Below, piece after piece: positions 1 to 7,509 of a stretch of 64,000 nucleotides of DNA; positions within the stretch are counted from its first letter, which is position 1; every line of letters begins with the position of its first letter. Location of the stretch: contig NZ_JADMKB010000003.1 in the NCBI RefSeq assembly GCF_018780075.1, positions 1 to 64,000 of the forward strand, given 5' to 3'. Source of the DNA: Hydrogenophaga sp. GTDB taxonomy: Bacteria > Pseudomonadota > Gammaproteobacteria > Burkholderiales > Burkholderiaceae_C. A program made the position numbers and the translations under genes. The notes below the pieces were generated by a model. The model searched no databases. It saw only the letters and a program-made list of their open reading frames with translations, and had not been told where the DNA came from.

Positions 1-1369
1 GGCGGGCATCTTCCAGGTAGGTGCCTCCCTTGATGAGAATGCCTCGGCGCGCCGCGGCTGCCAGGCCGCTCACCACGGTGACAGGAGTCGAAATCACCAA
101 CGCGCAAGGACATGCAATCACCAGCAGCACGAGCGCCTTGTAGATCGCCGTTAGCCAAGCCCAGTCGAGTAACAATGGTGGCACCACAGCGACCGCCAAG
201 GCCATGACAAAGACGACTGGCGTGTAAATGGACGCGAAGCGATCCACGAAACGCTGGGTAGGCGCCCGGGTGCCTTGCGCTTCCTCCACCGCGTGGATGA
301 TGCGGGCCAGGGTGGAGTTGCTCGACGCCGCAGTCACGCGGAATTCGAGTTCACCGTTTTCATTGATCGTGCCTGCGAAGACCGAACTGCCTGGCTCTTT
401 GTCTACAGGAATGCTCTCGCCCGTGACGGGGGCTTGGTTGATGCTGCTGTTGCCTTTGGTGACGATGCCGTCAAACGCGACCCGCTCGCCTGGTTTGACC
501 CGTGCAACCGAGTCGAGCGCCACATCGGTCGCCTTGATGCGGCGCCAGCTCCCGTCAGTCTGCTGGATTTCGGCATCATCGGGCGCGAGGTCAACCAGGC
601 CCTTGATGGCGTTTCGGGCGCGATCGACCGCGCGTTGCTCGATGAGCTCCGCGATGGCATAGAGGGCCATCACCATGGCGGCTTCAGGCCACTGGCCAAT
701 GACGAATGCGCCCGTGACGGCAACCGACATGAGGGCATTGATATTGAGCTTGCCGTGTCGAAGTGCGATCAGGCCTTTGGAATAGGTTTCCAGACCTGCC
801 AACCCGATGGCGAGGGCAGCGACCGCCATGCCCACCGCTTTCCAGGCCATGGTTTCGGGGGCGAAGAAGGAGATGCCTTCTGCAACTATGGCAAACATCA
901 GCGCGGCAGCGAACCGTGCGTAGCTGGTGCCAGTGCCCGATGCGTGGTCGTGCGAACCATGGTCCGTGGCCTCAGGGCCCGCTGAAGCCGTCACGGCTTC
1001 GGGCGCGAAGCCCGCTCGGCGGATGGCGGTCAACGCGGCGGTGACCGCCTCATCGGTCCCGTCGATGCGCAGCGTCCGTTGAGGAAGGCGGAAGTGCAAA
1101 CCGCGAATTCCAGGAATGGGCTCCACTGCGCTGCGAATTTCCGACTCTTCGACCGTGCAGTCCATCGTCGAAATGCGAAAGGTGTTCGGCGCCACCACCG
1201 ATTCAACGCTCACCGAATCAGGATGAGCGTGAGTCGCAGGCTCACAACAAGATGAACTGTCTGTGGGGTCCGGCCGGGCAACTGCGACATGATCAGTCCC
1301 GCAACACGCTCCGTGGTCGTGTTGCGCGGTGGGCATTGGCGCTTTTTCGTGGGGGTGGTGTTTGTCCAT
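1..1369 (-). CDS. cadA: Cd/Zn/Pb-exporting P1B-type ATPase, N-terminal part (cut by window edge)
   Basis: This is an inner-membrane ATPase that would export Cd2+, Zn2+ or Pb2+ from the cytosol. About 456 codons are visible before the gene runs off the left edge, so the DKTGT phosphorylation site and nucleotide-binding domain are not seen. The N-terminus is His/Cys rich, with CC pairs at 22-23 and 41-42. An HMA-like domain carries MDC at 69-71 in place of CxxC. The TGES actuator loop is present and the CPC metal site is at 420-422. The ATG at 1369 was chosen because it keeps the His/Cys-rich tail and lies below a MerR-type promoter. The gene is closely similar to the second ATPase at 7510-9795, so the pair looks like an old duplication or a double acquisition. 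Confidence 0.93.
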   Translation of the reverse strand, partial: MDKHHPHEKAPMPTAQHDHGACCGTDHVAVARPDPTDSSSCCEPATHAHPDSVSVESVVAPNTFRISTMDCTVEESEIRSAVEPIPGIRGLHFRLPQRTLRIDGTDEAVTAALTAIRRAGFAPEAVTASAGPEATDHGSHDHASGTGTSYARFAAALMFAIVAEGISFFAPETMAWKAVGMAVAALAIGLAGLETYSKGLIALRHGKLNINALMSVAVTGAFVIGQWPEAAMVMALYAIAELIEQRAVDRARNAIKGLVDLAPDDAEIQQTDGSWRRIKATDVALDSVARVKPGERVAFDGIVTKGNSSINQAPVTGESIPVDKEPGSSVFAGTINENGELEFRVTAASSNSTLARIIHAVEEAQGTRAPTQRFVDRFASIYTPVVFVMALAVAVVPPLLLDWAWLTAIYKALVLLVIACPCALVISTPVTVVSGLAAAARRGILIKGGTYLEDAR

Positions 1370-1390
1370 GGGTCTTTGCTAGCTACGGGC

Positions 1391-1421
1391 ATTTCAAACC
1401 CTGTACCAACTACAGTGTCAA
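1391..1421 (-). promoter_or_regulatory. MerR-family promoter/operator of the left cadA
   Basis: On the minus strand a perfect TTGACA -35 (1416-1421) and TGAAAT -10 (1391-1396) are separated by 19 bp. The spacer holds the dyad CTGTA-N5-TACAG (1401-1415). The overlong spacer with a central dyad is the hallmark of promoters untwisted by MerR-family metal regulators such as CadR, PbrR and ZntR. No regulator gene is adjacent, so the MerR proteins at 9886 or 10824 may act here. Confidence 0.7.
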
Positions 1422-1458
1422 GCTCTTTGTGAGGTACTCGTTCAATTTGCGGATGTAT

Positions 1459-1527
1459 TCGGTTTGAGAATCAAACCGATAACCGTCCACGTTAGTGGGT
1501 CAACTCCAACTCCAGGCAAACGCCTGG
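1459..1527 (-). terminator. Two hairpins between the L,D-transpeptidase gene and the left cadA
   Basis: Reading the minus strand after the stop at 1575, there is a 6-bp hairpin (1512-1517 with 1522-1527) and then a 9-bp perfect hairpin (1459-1467 with 1471-1479). No clear U-tract follows. They may end the upstream operon before cadA starts from its own promoter. Confidence 0.35.
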
Positions 1528-1574
1528 CCAAGGTTGAGTGTGGTCTCATTGAGCTGAGGCATGACTGGCGCTGT

Positions 1575-2834
1575 TCAGCCAATAACACCTTCGTAAAACA
1601 GCTTCCAGGCTTCTTGTTCCTTGCCCCAATATTGGCGCTTGACCACACCGCGCGTCTCGCCCGCCACGACCTCAGCAAAGTTGACCACCGTGACCTCGGT
1701 GCCTCGCTTCCAGCGAAAGATCGACACCTCCTTGAGATCGATGCGCCGGTTCCGGGGTGTTGGCGTTCCAGCTCCCAACAGCGTTTTGAGTGGCCGCTCT
1801 CGGACCCCGTCGTCCGACTGGAAATCTCTAGTGGACAGGGCCTGGAGCATCGCTCGGTCGCCGTGCGATCTCGCTTCCGTCCACCGGGAAAGGACCTCGC
1901 GGAACTCCGCTCTGTGAGCAGAAAGTGCGTCCGGCTTGACCCACTTGACCTCATGGGCAATGATGACTGGCGTGCGACGTGGCTCCAGTTCTCGCATGAG
2001 GTAGGCCATGTCGTCGTTGGCCAAGGCCACACAACCTTCGGTGGCGTATGGGCTGCGCGCATAAGAGACGCGTGGCACGCCATGCAACCAGATGCCGCTG
2101 CCAGTTCGTCCCATTCGGCGGTCGTGCTCGTTCGGGTAGTTCAACGGAAGCGCGCCGATGCCGTACAGCTCTTCGACCTGCTGGTCGTCCAGCCGGCTGG
2201 TGATGTGGTAAATGCCTAGCGGCGTGCGCAGATCGCCCTCCACCTGCTTATCGAACCCCGCCCGCCCGACGGATGCGTAGAAACTGCGAATCAGCTGCAG
2301 ACCGCTGGCCTGGTGTTCAAAGACATAGACCCTTGAATGACTGGCGTCCACCACCACCACATGCTGAACATTTGGCGCAAGCTGCAGCAACTGTTCGGGA
2401 ACGGTGCCGGGCGGGGGCATTTCACTGAGAGAGTTCAAACGCCGGTTGGCCTCAGCACGCAGCTTCTGCAGTTGTTCTCGTACTTCAGGGGGTCCATCCG
2501 TCACCGTGATAAGGCCTGGGAACGACCCGCTGCGGGAGAGCAGAAGGTCTGCGTAGACGAGCTGGCCCAGTTGGAAACCCGGCACATCCCGCACCAGCGA
2601 TGCCGCCAGTGGCAGAGCTTGCCGATCCCCGGCCGCAATGGCGTGGTAGACCGCAATCAGTCGCGCTTCTGGTGACGAGCGCAAGGAGCCGGTCAACACG
2701 GCTGCACCGTTCAATGGACTTCTGGCGGGTTGGCCACTGGCCTGTCCGAACGGAACAACAAGCGACGTGGCCGCCAGTACGGTACGCGAGAGCAGCGCTC
2801 GCCGGGTCGGGGACAAATCGGAGGTCAGAGTCAC
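1575..2834 (-). CDS. L,D-transpeptidase (YkuD-family)
   Basis: This is a periplasmic enzyme that would make L,D cross-links in peptidoglycan or attach proteins to it. The 419-residue protein begins with a twin-arginine or Sec-like export signal (RR at 11-12 followed by a hydrophobic stretch). The YkuD domain spans roughly 155-290 and contains the His of WLHG (H251) and the catalytic Cys in ATEGCVAL (C268). The C-terminal 120 residues after the domain resemble the NTF2-like tail of some long L,D-transpeptidases, a guess from size and charge. It is the last gene of a same-strand run after an M23 peptidase (38-bp gap), so two cell-wall enzymes sit together at the end of a metal-efflux operon. 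Confidence 0.9.
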   Translation of the reverse strand: MTLTSDLSPTRRALLSRTVLAATSLVVPFGQASGQPARSPLNGAAVLTGSLRSSPEARLIAVYHAIAAGDRQALPLAASLVRDVPGFQLGQLVYADLLLSRSGSFPGLITVTDGPPEVREQLQKLRAEANRRLNSLSEMPPPGTVPEQLLQLAPNVQHVVVVDASHSRVYVFEHQASGLQLIRSFYASVGRAGFDKQVEGDLRTPLGIYHITSRLDDQQVEELYGIGALPLNYPNEHDRRMGRTGSGIWLHGVPRVSYARSPYATEGCVALANDDMAYLMRELEPRRTPVIIAHEVKWVKPDALSAHRAEFREVLSRWTEARSHGDRAMLQALSTRDFQSDDGVRERPLKTLLGAGTPTPRNRRIDLKEVSIFRWKRGTEVTVVNFAEVVAGETRGVVKRQYWGKEQEAWKLFYEGVIG

Positions 2835-2872
2835 GTGTCAGTTGGTCAGGGGAATGGGTTCGCTCCGTTGGA

Positions 2873-4213
2873 TCACTGTGCGTTGGCCAGGGAAACAGAA
2901 GCGGCCACGCCGAGTTGTTCCCGCATGGCCTTTGCCTCCTGTTTGAAGGAGGGCAAGTTCGCAACCACGGCGGTCGAGGATGACGGAGCATTTGTGATCG
3001 TGGACGGGTTGGTCCGAACGCCCCTGACGAGGTATTCAAAGTGCAGATTTGGGCCCGTCGCCGTCCCGGTCGAGCCGACAGTGCCGATGGTCTGGCCTTG
3101 CTGCACGTGTTGCCCCAAGCGGACGGCGATGCTGCCCAGGTGCGCGTAGGCGGTGGCGGCCTTGTCGGGGTGTTGAATCACGACGTAGTTGCCATAGCCA
3201 CCTTGTTGGCCAGAGAAGCTCACCACACCGTCGGCCACGGTCCGGATCGGGGTTCCAGCCGGAGCGCCGTAGTCGGTTCCCTTGTGGGCTTTTTGCCCCC
3301 CGAACACCGGGTGGATGCGAGGCCCGTATGAGCTGGTGACCCTGGAAAACGCCAAGGGTGAGGCCAGGTACGCGCGCCGCTGACTCGAACCATCCAGGCT
3401 GACGAACTCGCCTGCCTTGCCTGCCTCCTGGAACCACATGGCTTGGTGAGTCTCTTTGCCATTCTGGATCTCTGCGCCGTGTAACTGACCCGTGAACAGG
3501 ACTTCTCCATCCAGCTCGAAAGCTTCATAGACCAGGCTGACACGCGCACCGCGCTGCAGATCGCGCTGAAAGTCAAGGTCACCGGAGAAGGCCTCGACCG
3601 TCTGCGCCGCGACGGCATCCGGAATGCCGGCCTGATCGGTGGCCGCGTAGAACGAGGAGCGAATCGTGATCGAACCGAACTGCTCCAGTCGTCTTGGCGT
3701 CGGCTGTTCGAGCCGGGAGGTGTATCCGCCGTCCTGCCCGCCGTCCCGCACTTCCACCACAAGCCGACTGACGCGCTGGCTGTTCGCGTCCACCCAGCGC
3801 ACCGACAGTGTTTTCAGGCGTCCTTCCGGGGTTCTGGTGACAGACGCTAGCTTGCCGGACGCGCCCGTCAGCAACAAGCGCGATGTAGCGTCACTCGCGA
3901 GAAAGGATTGAGCATCGCGATCATCGACACCGAGTCGTTTGAGCAAGGCCTGGAGGGAGTCGTCGCGGCGGGTGAGTTGTGATTGGTGAATCAGAAACTC
4001 GGGGTTCGTCGCCGTCGGTTCAGGCACCGCAAGAGACGCATTCAGGGTCTCCACCACTTGCCGAACGGGCCACTGGGCCGCGTCGGGCAACGCCGGTGAG
4101 ACGCCAAAGGCCACGACCCCCGTGCCTAGCATCAAGGCGCCCATAGCCAACAGCACAGGCTGCCGGTGGTGTTGGATCAGTGTTGTCAAACGGACCAATT
4201 TAGCTGGATTCAT
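2873..4213 (-). CDS. M23-family peptidoglycan endopeptidase
   Basis: This is a lysostaphin-type zinc metallopeptidase acting in the periplasm on peptidoglycan cross-bridges. The 446-residue protein has an N-terminal membrane anchor (about residues 16-38), a long middle region resembling the OapA/MepM-type linker, and a C-terminal M23 domain. The zinc ligands are visible as HKGTD (H310, D314) and LHFE (H391). It lies 39 bp upstream of the L,D-transpeptidase and downstream of the SCO1 gene, all on one strand. With LspA and Dsb proteins nearby, the group looks devoted to envelope repair under metal stress. No active-site residue is missing. Confidence 0.93.
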   Translation of the reverse strand: MNPAKLVRLTTLIQHHRQPVLLAMGALMLGTGVVAFGVSPALPDAAQWPVRQVVETLNASLAVPEPTATNPEFLIHQSQLTRRDDSLQALLKRLGVDDRDAQSFLASDATSRLLLTGASGKLASVTRTPEGRLKTLSVRWVDANSQRVSRLVVEVRDGGQDGGYTSRLEQPTPRRLEQFGSITIRSSFYAATDQAGIPDAVAAQTVEAFSGDLDFQRDLQRGARVSLVYEAFELDGEVLFTGQLHGAEIQNGKETHQAMWFQEAGKAGEFVSLDGSSQRRAYLASPLAFSRVTSSYGPRIHPVFGGQKAHKGTDYGAPAGTPIRTVADGVVSFSGQQGGYGNYVVIQHPDKAATAYAHLGSIAVRLGQHVQQGQTIGTVGSTGTATGPNLHFEYLVRGVRTNPSTITNAPSSSTAVVANLPSFKQEAKAMREQLGVAASVSLANAQ

Positions 4214-4252
4214 GTCAGGGCAGTCGGTGGCTTTGTCAAGGCTTGAAGCGCC

Positions 4253-4891
4253 TCAGGCAGTGGACAAAAGGGTCTTGATGTCCGACGCGATCGTGGCGGC
4301 ATCGGTTCCGTAGGCAGAGAACAACCGCACCCGACCTTCGGTGTCGAAGATGTACTTGCCCGCCGAATGGTCCATGGTGTAGGACGTCGGCGTCGATCCT
4401 GGGACCTTCTTGAAGTAGATCTTGAAGTCCGATGCGACGCCCTTGAGTTCGTCGGGCTCGGGCCGCAATGCAATGAAGCTCGGGTCGAAGTTCGCCATGT
4501 ACTCCTTGAGCAGCGGCTGAGTGTCTCGCTCGGGGTCCACCGTGATGAAAACTACCTGCAGCCGCTCGCCCGGGGTACCCAGCAGGCGCTTGACTTCCGC
4601 CATGGTGGTCATGGAGGTGGGGCAGACATCCGGACACTGCGTGAAACCGAAGAAGACGACCACGATCTTGCCCTTGAAGTCCGCCATCGTCCTCAGGGTG
4701 CCGTGGTGGTCCTTGAGCCTGAGATCTTTTGCAAAGGCGGCTCCGGTCACGTCGGTGCTTTTGAAAGAGGTGACTTTTGGTGAGCAGGCCACCAGCGCAG
4801 GGCCTCCGGCCGCACAAGCAAGTGCCAATTGCACCAAACGCCGACGGTCGGTGCATGGAGTTGCCGAGCCGGATGAAGAATGCTTGCTCAT
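4253..4891 (-). CDS. SCO1/SenC-family copper-binding thioredoxin-fold protein
   Basis: SCO proteins carry copper or reduce the CuA site of cytochrome oxidase, and some act as general periplasmic thiol reductases. This 212-residue protein has a lipobox-like LVAC at 33-36, the copper-binding CPDVC (C86 and C90) and the third ligand His in MDHSAG (H175). It would therefore be a lipoprotein anchored at the periplasmic side of the membrane. The start lies one base after the stop of the DsbA-like gene, which implies tight translational coupling. Its neighbours include the lipoprotein signal peptidase that would mature it. Whether it serves an oxidase or metal resistance cannot be told from sequence. 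Confidence 0.93.
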   Translation of the reverse strand: MSKHSSSGSATPCTDRRRLVQLALACAAGGPALVACSPKVTSFKSTDVTGAAFAKDLRLKDHHGTLRTMADFKGKIVVVFFGFTQCPDVCPTSMTTMAEVKRLLGTPGERLQVVFITVDPERDTQPLLKEYMANFDPSFIALRPEPDELKGVASDFKIYFKKVPGSTPTSYTMDHSAGKYIFDTEGRVRLFSAYGTDAATIASDIKTLLSTA

Positions 4892-4892
4892 G

Positions 4893-5597
4893 TCACTTCC
4901 TGGCTTTGGCCACTTCTTCGGCCACCAGTGCTTTCAACTGCTGATCGCCAAAAGACGGCAGCCCACGACCATTGACGAAAAACGTCGGCGTCTTGGTCAC
5001 TTCCAGAGCAGTCAGATCCTCGATGTCCTGATTCAAAACCGCTTCGATGGCTGGTGACTTTGCGTCGGCCTGTGCTTTGACGATGTCCAAACCGGCCTCT
5101 TGAGCTGCGCTATAGGCCAGATCGAGGTTGGGCTTGCCGTGGTCGGCCCATTGCGGCTGGTCATCCAACACCGACTCCAGCACGGGAAGGTATTTGTCCT
5201 GTAGTTTGGCCGCCTCCAACAGCTTGACCACCTGATCGGAGCCTGCATGGAAGGGGGCATACCGGATCACCAGGCGCACATCGTTCGGGTATTGCTTGAG
5301 GATGTCTTTGACGATGGGGTAGAACGCCCGGCAGGTCTCACAGGCCGGGTCAAAAAACTCGACGATGGTGACCGGCGCGCTTCGCGGACCAAAGACAGGC
5401 GAATGGAAGCGGACCAGACGGTTTTCTGCCTGAATGGGTGACTGACCGACCGGCTGACTGCTTGACTCTCTGACCACCTGATTGACCTTCTCGGCCTGCG
5501 AGTTCTGGACACGTTTCTGGTACGCATTCATGCCCAGAAAAAAGAAGACCAGGACGGCCACAACCAGAACAGAGACGGTAATTTTTTTGGAGTTCAT
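4893..5597 (-). CDS. DsbA/thioredoxin-like disulfide oxidoreductase
   Basis: This is a periplasmic thiol-disulfide oxidoreductase, probably membrane-anchored by its N-terminal helix (residues 7-24). The active site is CETC (C86-C89), followed by an alpha-helical insertion and a cis-Pro region (TKTPTFFVNG), as in DsbA/BdbD proteins. At 234 residues it matches the BdbD-like family. Its start overlaps the stop of dsbB by four bases (ATGA), so the oxidant DsbB and its likely partner are translated together. The pairing argues for a dedicated disulfide-forming couple on the island, separate from the host chromosome's Dsb system. Confidence 0.9.
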   Translation of the reverse strand: MNSKKITVSVLVVAVLVFFFLGMNAYQKRVQNSQAEKVNQVVRESSSQPVGQSPIQAENRLVRFHSPVFGPRSAPVTIVEFFDPACETCRAFYPIVKDILKQYPNDVRLVIRYAPFHAGSDQVVKLLEAAKLQDKYLPVLESVLDDQPQWADHGKPNLDLAYSAAQEAGLDIVKAQADAKSPAIEAVLNQDIEDLTALEVTKTPTFFVNGRGLPSFGDQQLKALVAEEVAKARK

Positions 5598-6010
5598 CGG
5601 GAGGACTTTCTGAGGTAGGCAATGAGAAGGAATGCCAGCGCCATGAACGCGGCCAGTGATAGCCAGGGGATCTGGACGCCGTTGAGAATTTCAAGCTTTT
5701 GGTCTGCGCAAGACACCCCGGCACTGCAAGGCACCCAGGCCTTGGGAATCAGACCTGCGACCAACAGGGTGTGATACCCGGCCATGGCCAGCCCGCCCAG
5801 CGCCAGGGCGAGGCCATAGACGGCACCCCGTCGGTCATCGGTGAAGCAGGCGATTCCGAGGATGATGGCGATGGGGAACATGAAGATGCGCTGGTACCAG
5901 CACAGAACGCAGGGCGTCATGCCCATGACCTCACCGATAAACAGCGCACCCAAGGTGGCGGCGGTGGCGACCAGCCAGGCCAGCAGCAGCAGGGTCCAGG
6001 GCCGGGTCAT
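5594..6010 (-). CDS. dsbB: Disulfide bond formation protein DsbB
   Basis: This inner-membrane quinone reductase would reoxidise the DsbA-like partner. The 138-residue protein has four predicted helices and both cysteine pairs: C34-C37 in TPCVLC and C95/C101 in the second periplasmic loop. It is shorter than E. coli DsbB (about 176 residues) and fits the short betaproteobacterial DsbB type. The ATG at 6010 overlaps the lspA stop by four bases, and its own stop overlaps the next start, so lspA, dsbB and the DsbA-like gene form a strictly coupled trio. A longer upstream extension in this frame is only the shadow of lspA. Confidence 0.92.
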   Translation of the reverse strand: MTRPWTLLLLAWLVATAATLGALFIGEVMGMTPCVLCWYQRIFMFPIAIILGIACFTDDRRGAVYGLALALGGLAMAGYHTLLVAGLIPKAWVPCSAGVSCADQKLEILNGVQIPWLSLAAFMALAFLLIAYLRKSSR

Positions 6011-6513
6011 GACGGGTTCCCTGAGGTTGCAACCGAAGGGCGAAAGGACATCAGAATCCAGGCGCCCGCCGCCAGAACGATGAACACATCGGCCAGGTTG
6101 AATGCCGGCCAATGCAGACCGCGCCAGTGCAGGTCGAGGAAGTCGGTGACCGCCCCGCTGGCAATGCGGTCGATGAGGTTGCCACCGCCACCCGCCACAA
6201 GCAGAGCACCCGCCACGCGGTCGAGCGGCGCCACCTGGCGAGCCAGGCAGACGAAAGTGATGGGAACGACCACCACGAAGCCGATGACGATGAAGAACAC
6301 CCGCTGCCAGCCCCCGGCATCGGCCAGCAGTGAAAACGCGGCACCGGTGTTGAGCACATGGACCAGGTTGAACCAGGTCGTGACCTCGATGGCTGTGCCC
6401 AGCGCAATGGTGCTGGCAAACCAGGCTTTGCTCAGTTGGTCCAGCGCCAGGAGAAGGGCCACGGCGATGAGCCAGGCCAGACGGGGACGACCCCGCCAGG
6501 GAGATACAGACAT
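6007..6513 (-). CDS. lspA: Lipoprotein signal peptidase (signal peptidase II)
   Basis: LspA cleaves the signal peptide of lipid-modified prolipoproteins in the inner membrane. The 168-residue protein has four membrane segments and both catalytic aspartates: D115 in GNLIDR and D142 in NLADV. Island-borne LspA copies are well known next to Cd/Pb ATPases; PbrC of the Cupriavidus pbr operon is one. This copy fits that pattern, lying downstream of cadA and czcI-like genes. Likely local substrates are the SCO1-like lipoprotein and perhaps copper or cell-wall lipoproteins. The start ATG at 6513 is preceded by AGGG. Confidence 0.95.
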   Translation of the reverse strand: MSVSPWRGRPRLAWLIAVALLLALDQLSKAWFASTIALGTAIEVTTWFNLVHVLNTGAAFSLLADAGGWQRVFFIVIGFVVVVPITFVCLARQVAPLDRVAGALLVAGGGGNLIDRIASGAVTDFLDLHWRGLHWPAFNLADVFIVLAAGAWILMSFRPSVATSGNPS

Positions 6514-6622
6514 GAAAAGACCCTGAAAGAACGGACATCACCAGCCGCGAGGGCTGGCACGCTTCACAGGGATCGGGGGGAGTGTGGCGGCAATGGGCGC
6601 CGCCAAAGAAGCCGAACCCTGG

Positions 6623-6961
6623 TCAGGCCAGGGTGGTCCATTGCGGCCGTTCGGGCCGCTCGACGAACAGGCCCTCGGTCCAGGAACGCGACTTCGCTTG
6701 CGTCCGGGTGCGGGTGTCGCTCATGGAAAAGGGCACGCTGGCCAGCAGGGCCAGGGCGCCAGCGTGGCAGCTTCCGCAGTGCGGGTGCTGAGCATGGGAC
6801 TCACCGGCGTGGTCGGCGGCGTCAACCTGCGACGAGACATCGGCCGCGCTGGCGTGCAGGGGCGCACAGGGTTCGTGCGCACAAGGCGCGCCCGAGGCTG
6901 CGCCGGCCCACTGCAGGGGCAGGCAGAACATCAGCAACAGGGCAAACAGGCAGGCACGCAT
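6623..6961 (-). CDS. CzcI-like small periplasmic metal-resistance protein
   Basis: This 112-residue protein has a signal peptide (MRACLFALLLMFCLPLQWAG) and a Cys/His-rich mature part with pairs such as HEPC and CGSC. The signal with LPLQ and the following His/Cys-rich region resemble CzcI, a poorly understood protein of cobalt-zinc-cadmium resistance loci. The short start was taken because a longer reading frame upstream lacks a signal peptide. A second protein of the same type lies before the Cus operon (42049-42405). The molecular role is unknown; metal buffering or regulation of expression are the usual suggestions. Confidence 0.7.
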   Translation of the reverse strand: MRACLFALLLMFCLPLQWAGAASGAPCAHEPCAPLHASAADVSSQVDAADHAGESHAQHPHCGSCHAGALALLASVPFSMSDTRTRTQAKSRSWTEGLFVERPERPQWTTLA

Positions 6962-7026
6962 CAAGGGTGGATTGTAGGGTGAAGAAAGCAATAGAGATCG
7001 GTTGACCCGGGCAGCCCGCAGGTTGT

Positions 7027-7407
7027 TCAGAGAGTCGGCGGTCGCTGATGTGCGCGAATGGTGGCCAACAATTCCGGAGCGACCTGCATGGGCCGAAACG
7101 CCCCCACGTGCGAACGCCCGGTGTTGCCTAGCGGTAGCCGGCCCAGCAGGTGCCCCAGCGGCACCAGCAGCAGCCGCAACAGTTGACCATTCACCTCGGC
7201 CAGGTTCCGCGTTCGCCAGGCCAGCGCCAGCATGAGTCCGTGTGTCCGCGCATGCGGGACCAGCCGTGTCTGTCCGAGCACATGCAGGGCTTCGAGCAGA
7301 TGCCAAGCCTGGGCCGGGTCGCCGGGGTCGATCCGGCGGTAGGCCCGGTGCAGCCGCTCGAAGGTGCCCGGGTCGAAAGCTACCGTCGTCGTGGGTTCAG
7401 TGGGCAT
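7027..7407 (-). CDS. DUF3703 family protein
   Basis: This is a 126-residue soluble protein of the DUF3703 family, which is repeatedly found beside cation-diffusion and P-type metal exporters. Its function is not known. The core (about residues 10-100) is helical, with the conserved Trp-His-Leu-Glu (WHLLEALHVLG) stretch. The ATG at 7407 was preferred over longer starts because it overlaps the end of the His-rich peptide gene by 11 bases, giving translational coupling. The following gene is the CzcI-like protein. A role as a cytosolic helper of the Cd/Zn ATPase is inference from position only. Confidence 0.75.
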   Translation of the reverse strand: MPTEPTTTVAFDPGTFERLHRAYRRIDPGDPAQAWHLLEALHVLGQTRLVPHARTHGLMLALAWRTRNLAEVNGQLLRLLLVPLGHLLGRLPLGNTGRSHVGAFRPMQVAPELLATIRAHQRPPTL

Positions 7408-7498
7408 GGTCTTGGTGTTCATATTCGTATCCGTGGCCGTGGTTCCCATGGCGCCGTGGGCCATGGTGGTCGCCAAATGGTTGGTCGAAAATGCCCAT
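7397..7498 (-). CDS. His-rich 33-residue peptide between cadA and DUF3703
   Basis: This very short reading frame encodes 33 residues, eight of them His (positions 11, 12, 17, 20, 22, 28, 31 and 33), with acidic and aromatic residues between. An AAAGGA Shine-Dalgarno sequence lies eight bases before the ATG at 7498, and the cadA stop is at 7510. The end overlaps the DUF3703 start by 11 bases. Nothing longer fits the 100-bp gap. It could be a small metal-binding peptide, or a translated leader that couples DUF3703 to cadA. The sequence supports expression signals, not function. Confidence 0.5.
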   Translation of the reverse strand: MGIFDQPFGDHHGPRRHGNHGHGYEYEHQDHAH

Positions 7499-7509
7499 GT
7501 TGGTTCCTT

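Noticed and set aside
275-985. Plus-strand frame of 236 codons at the left edge
   Set aside because: It is the shadow of the minus-strand cadmium ATPase, whose motifs are unmistakable.
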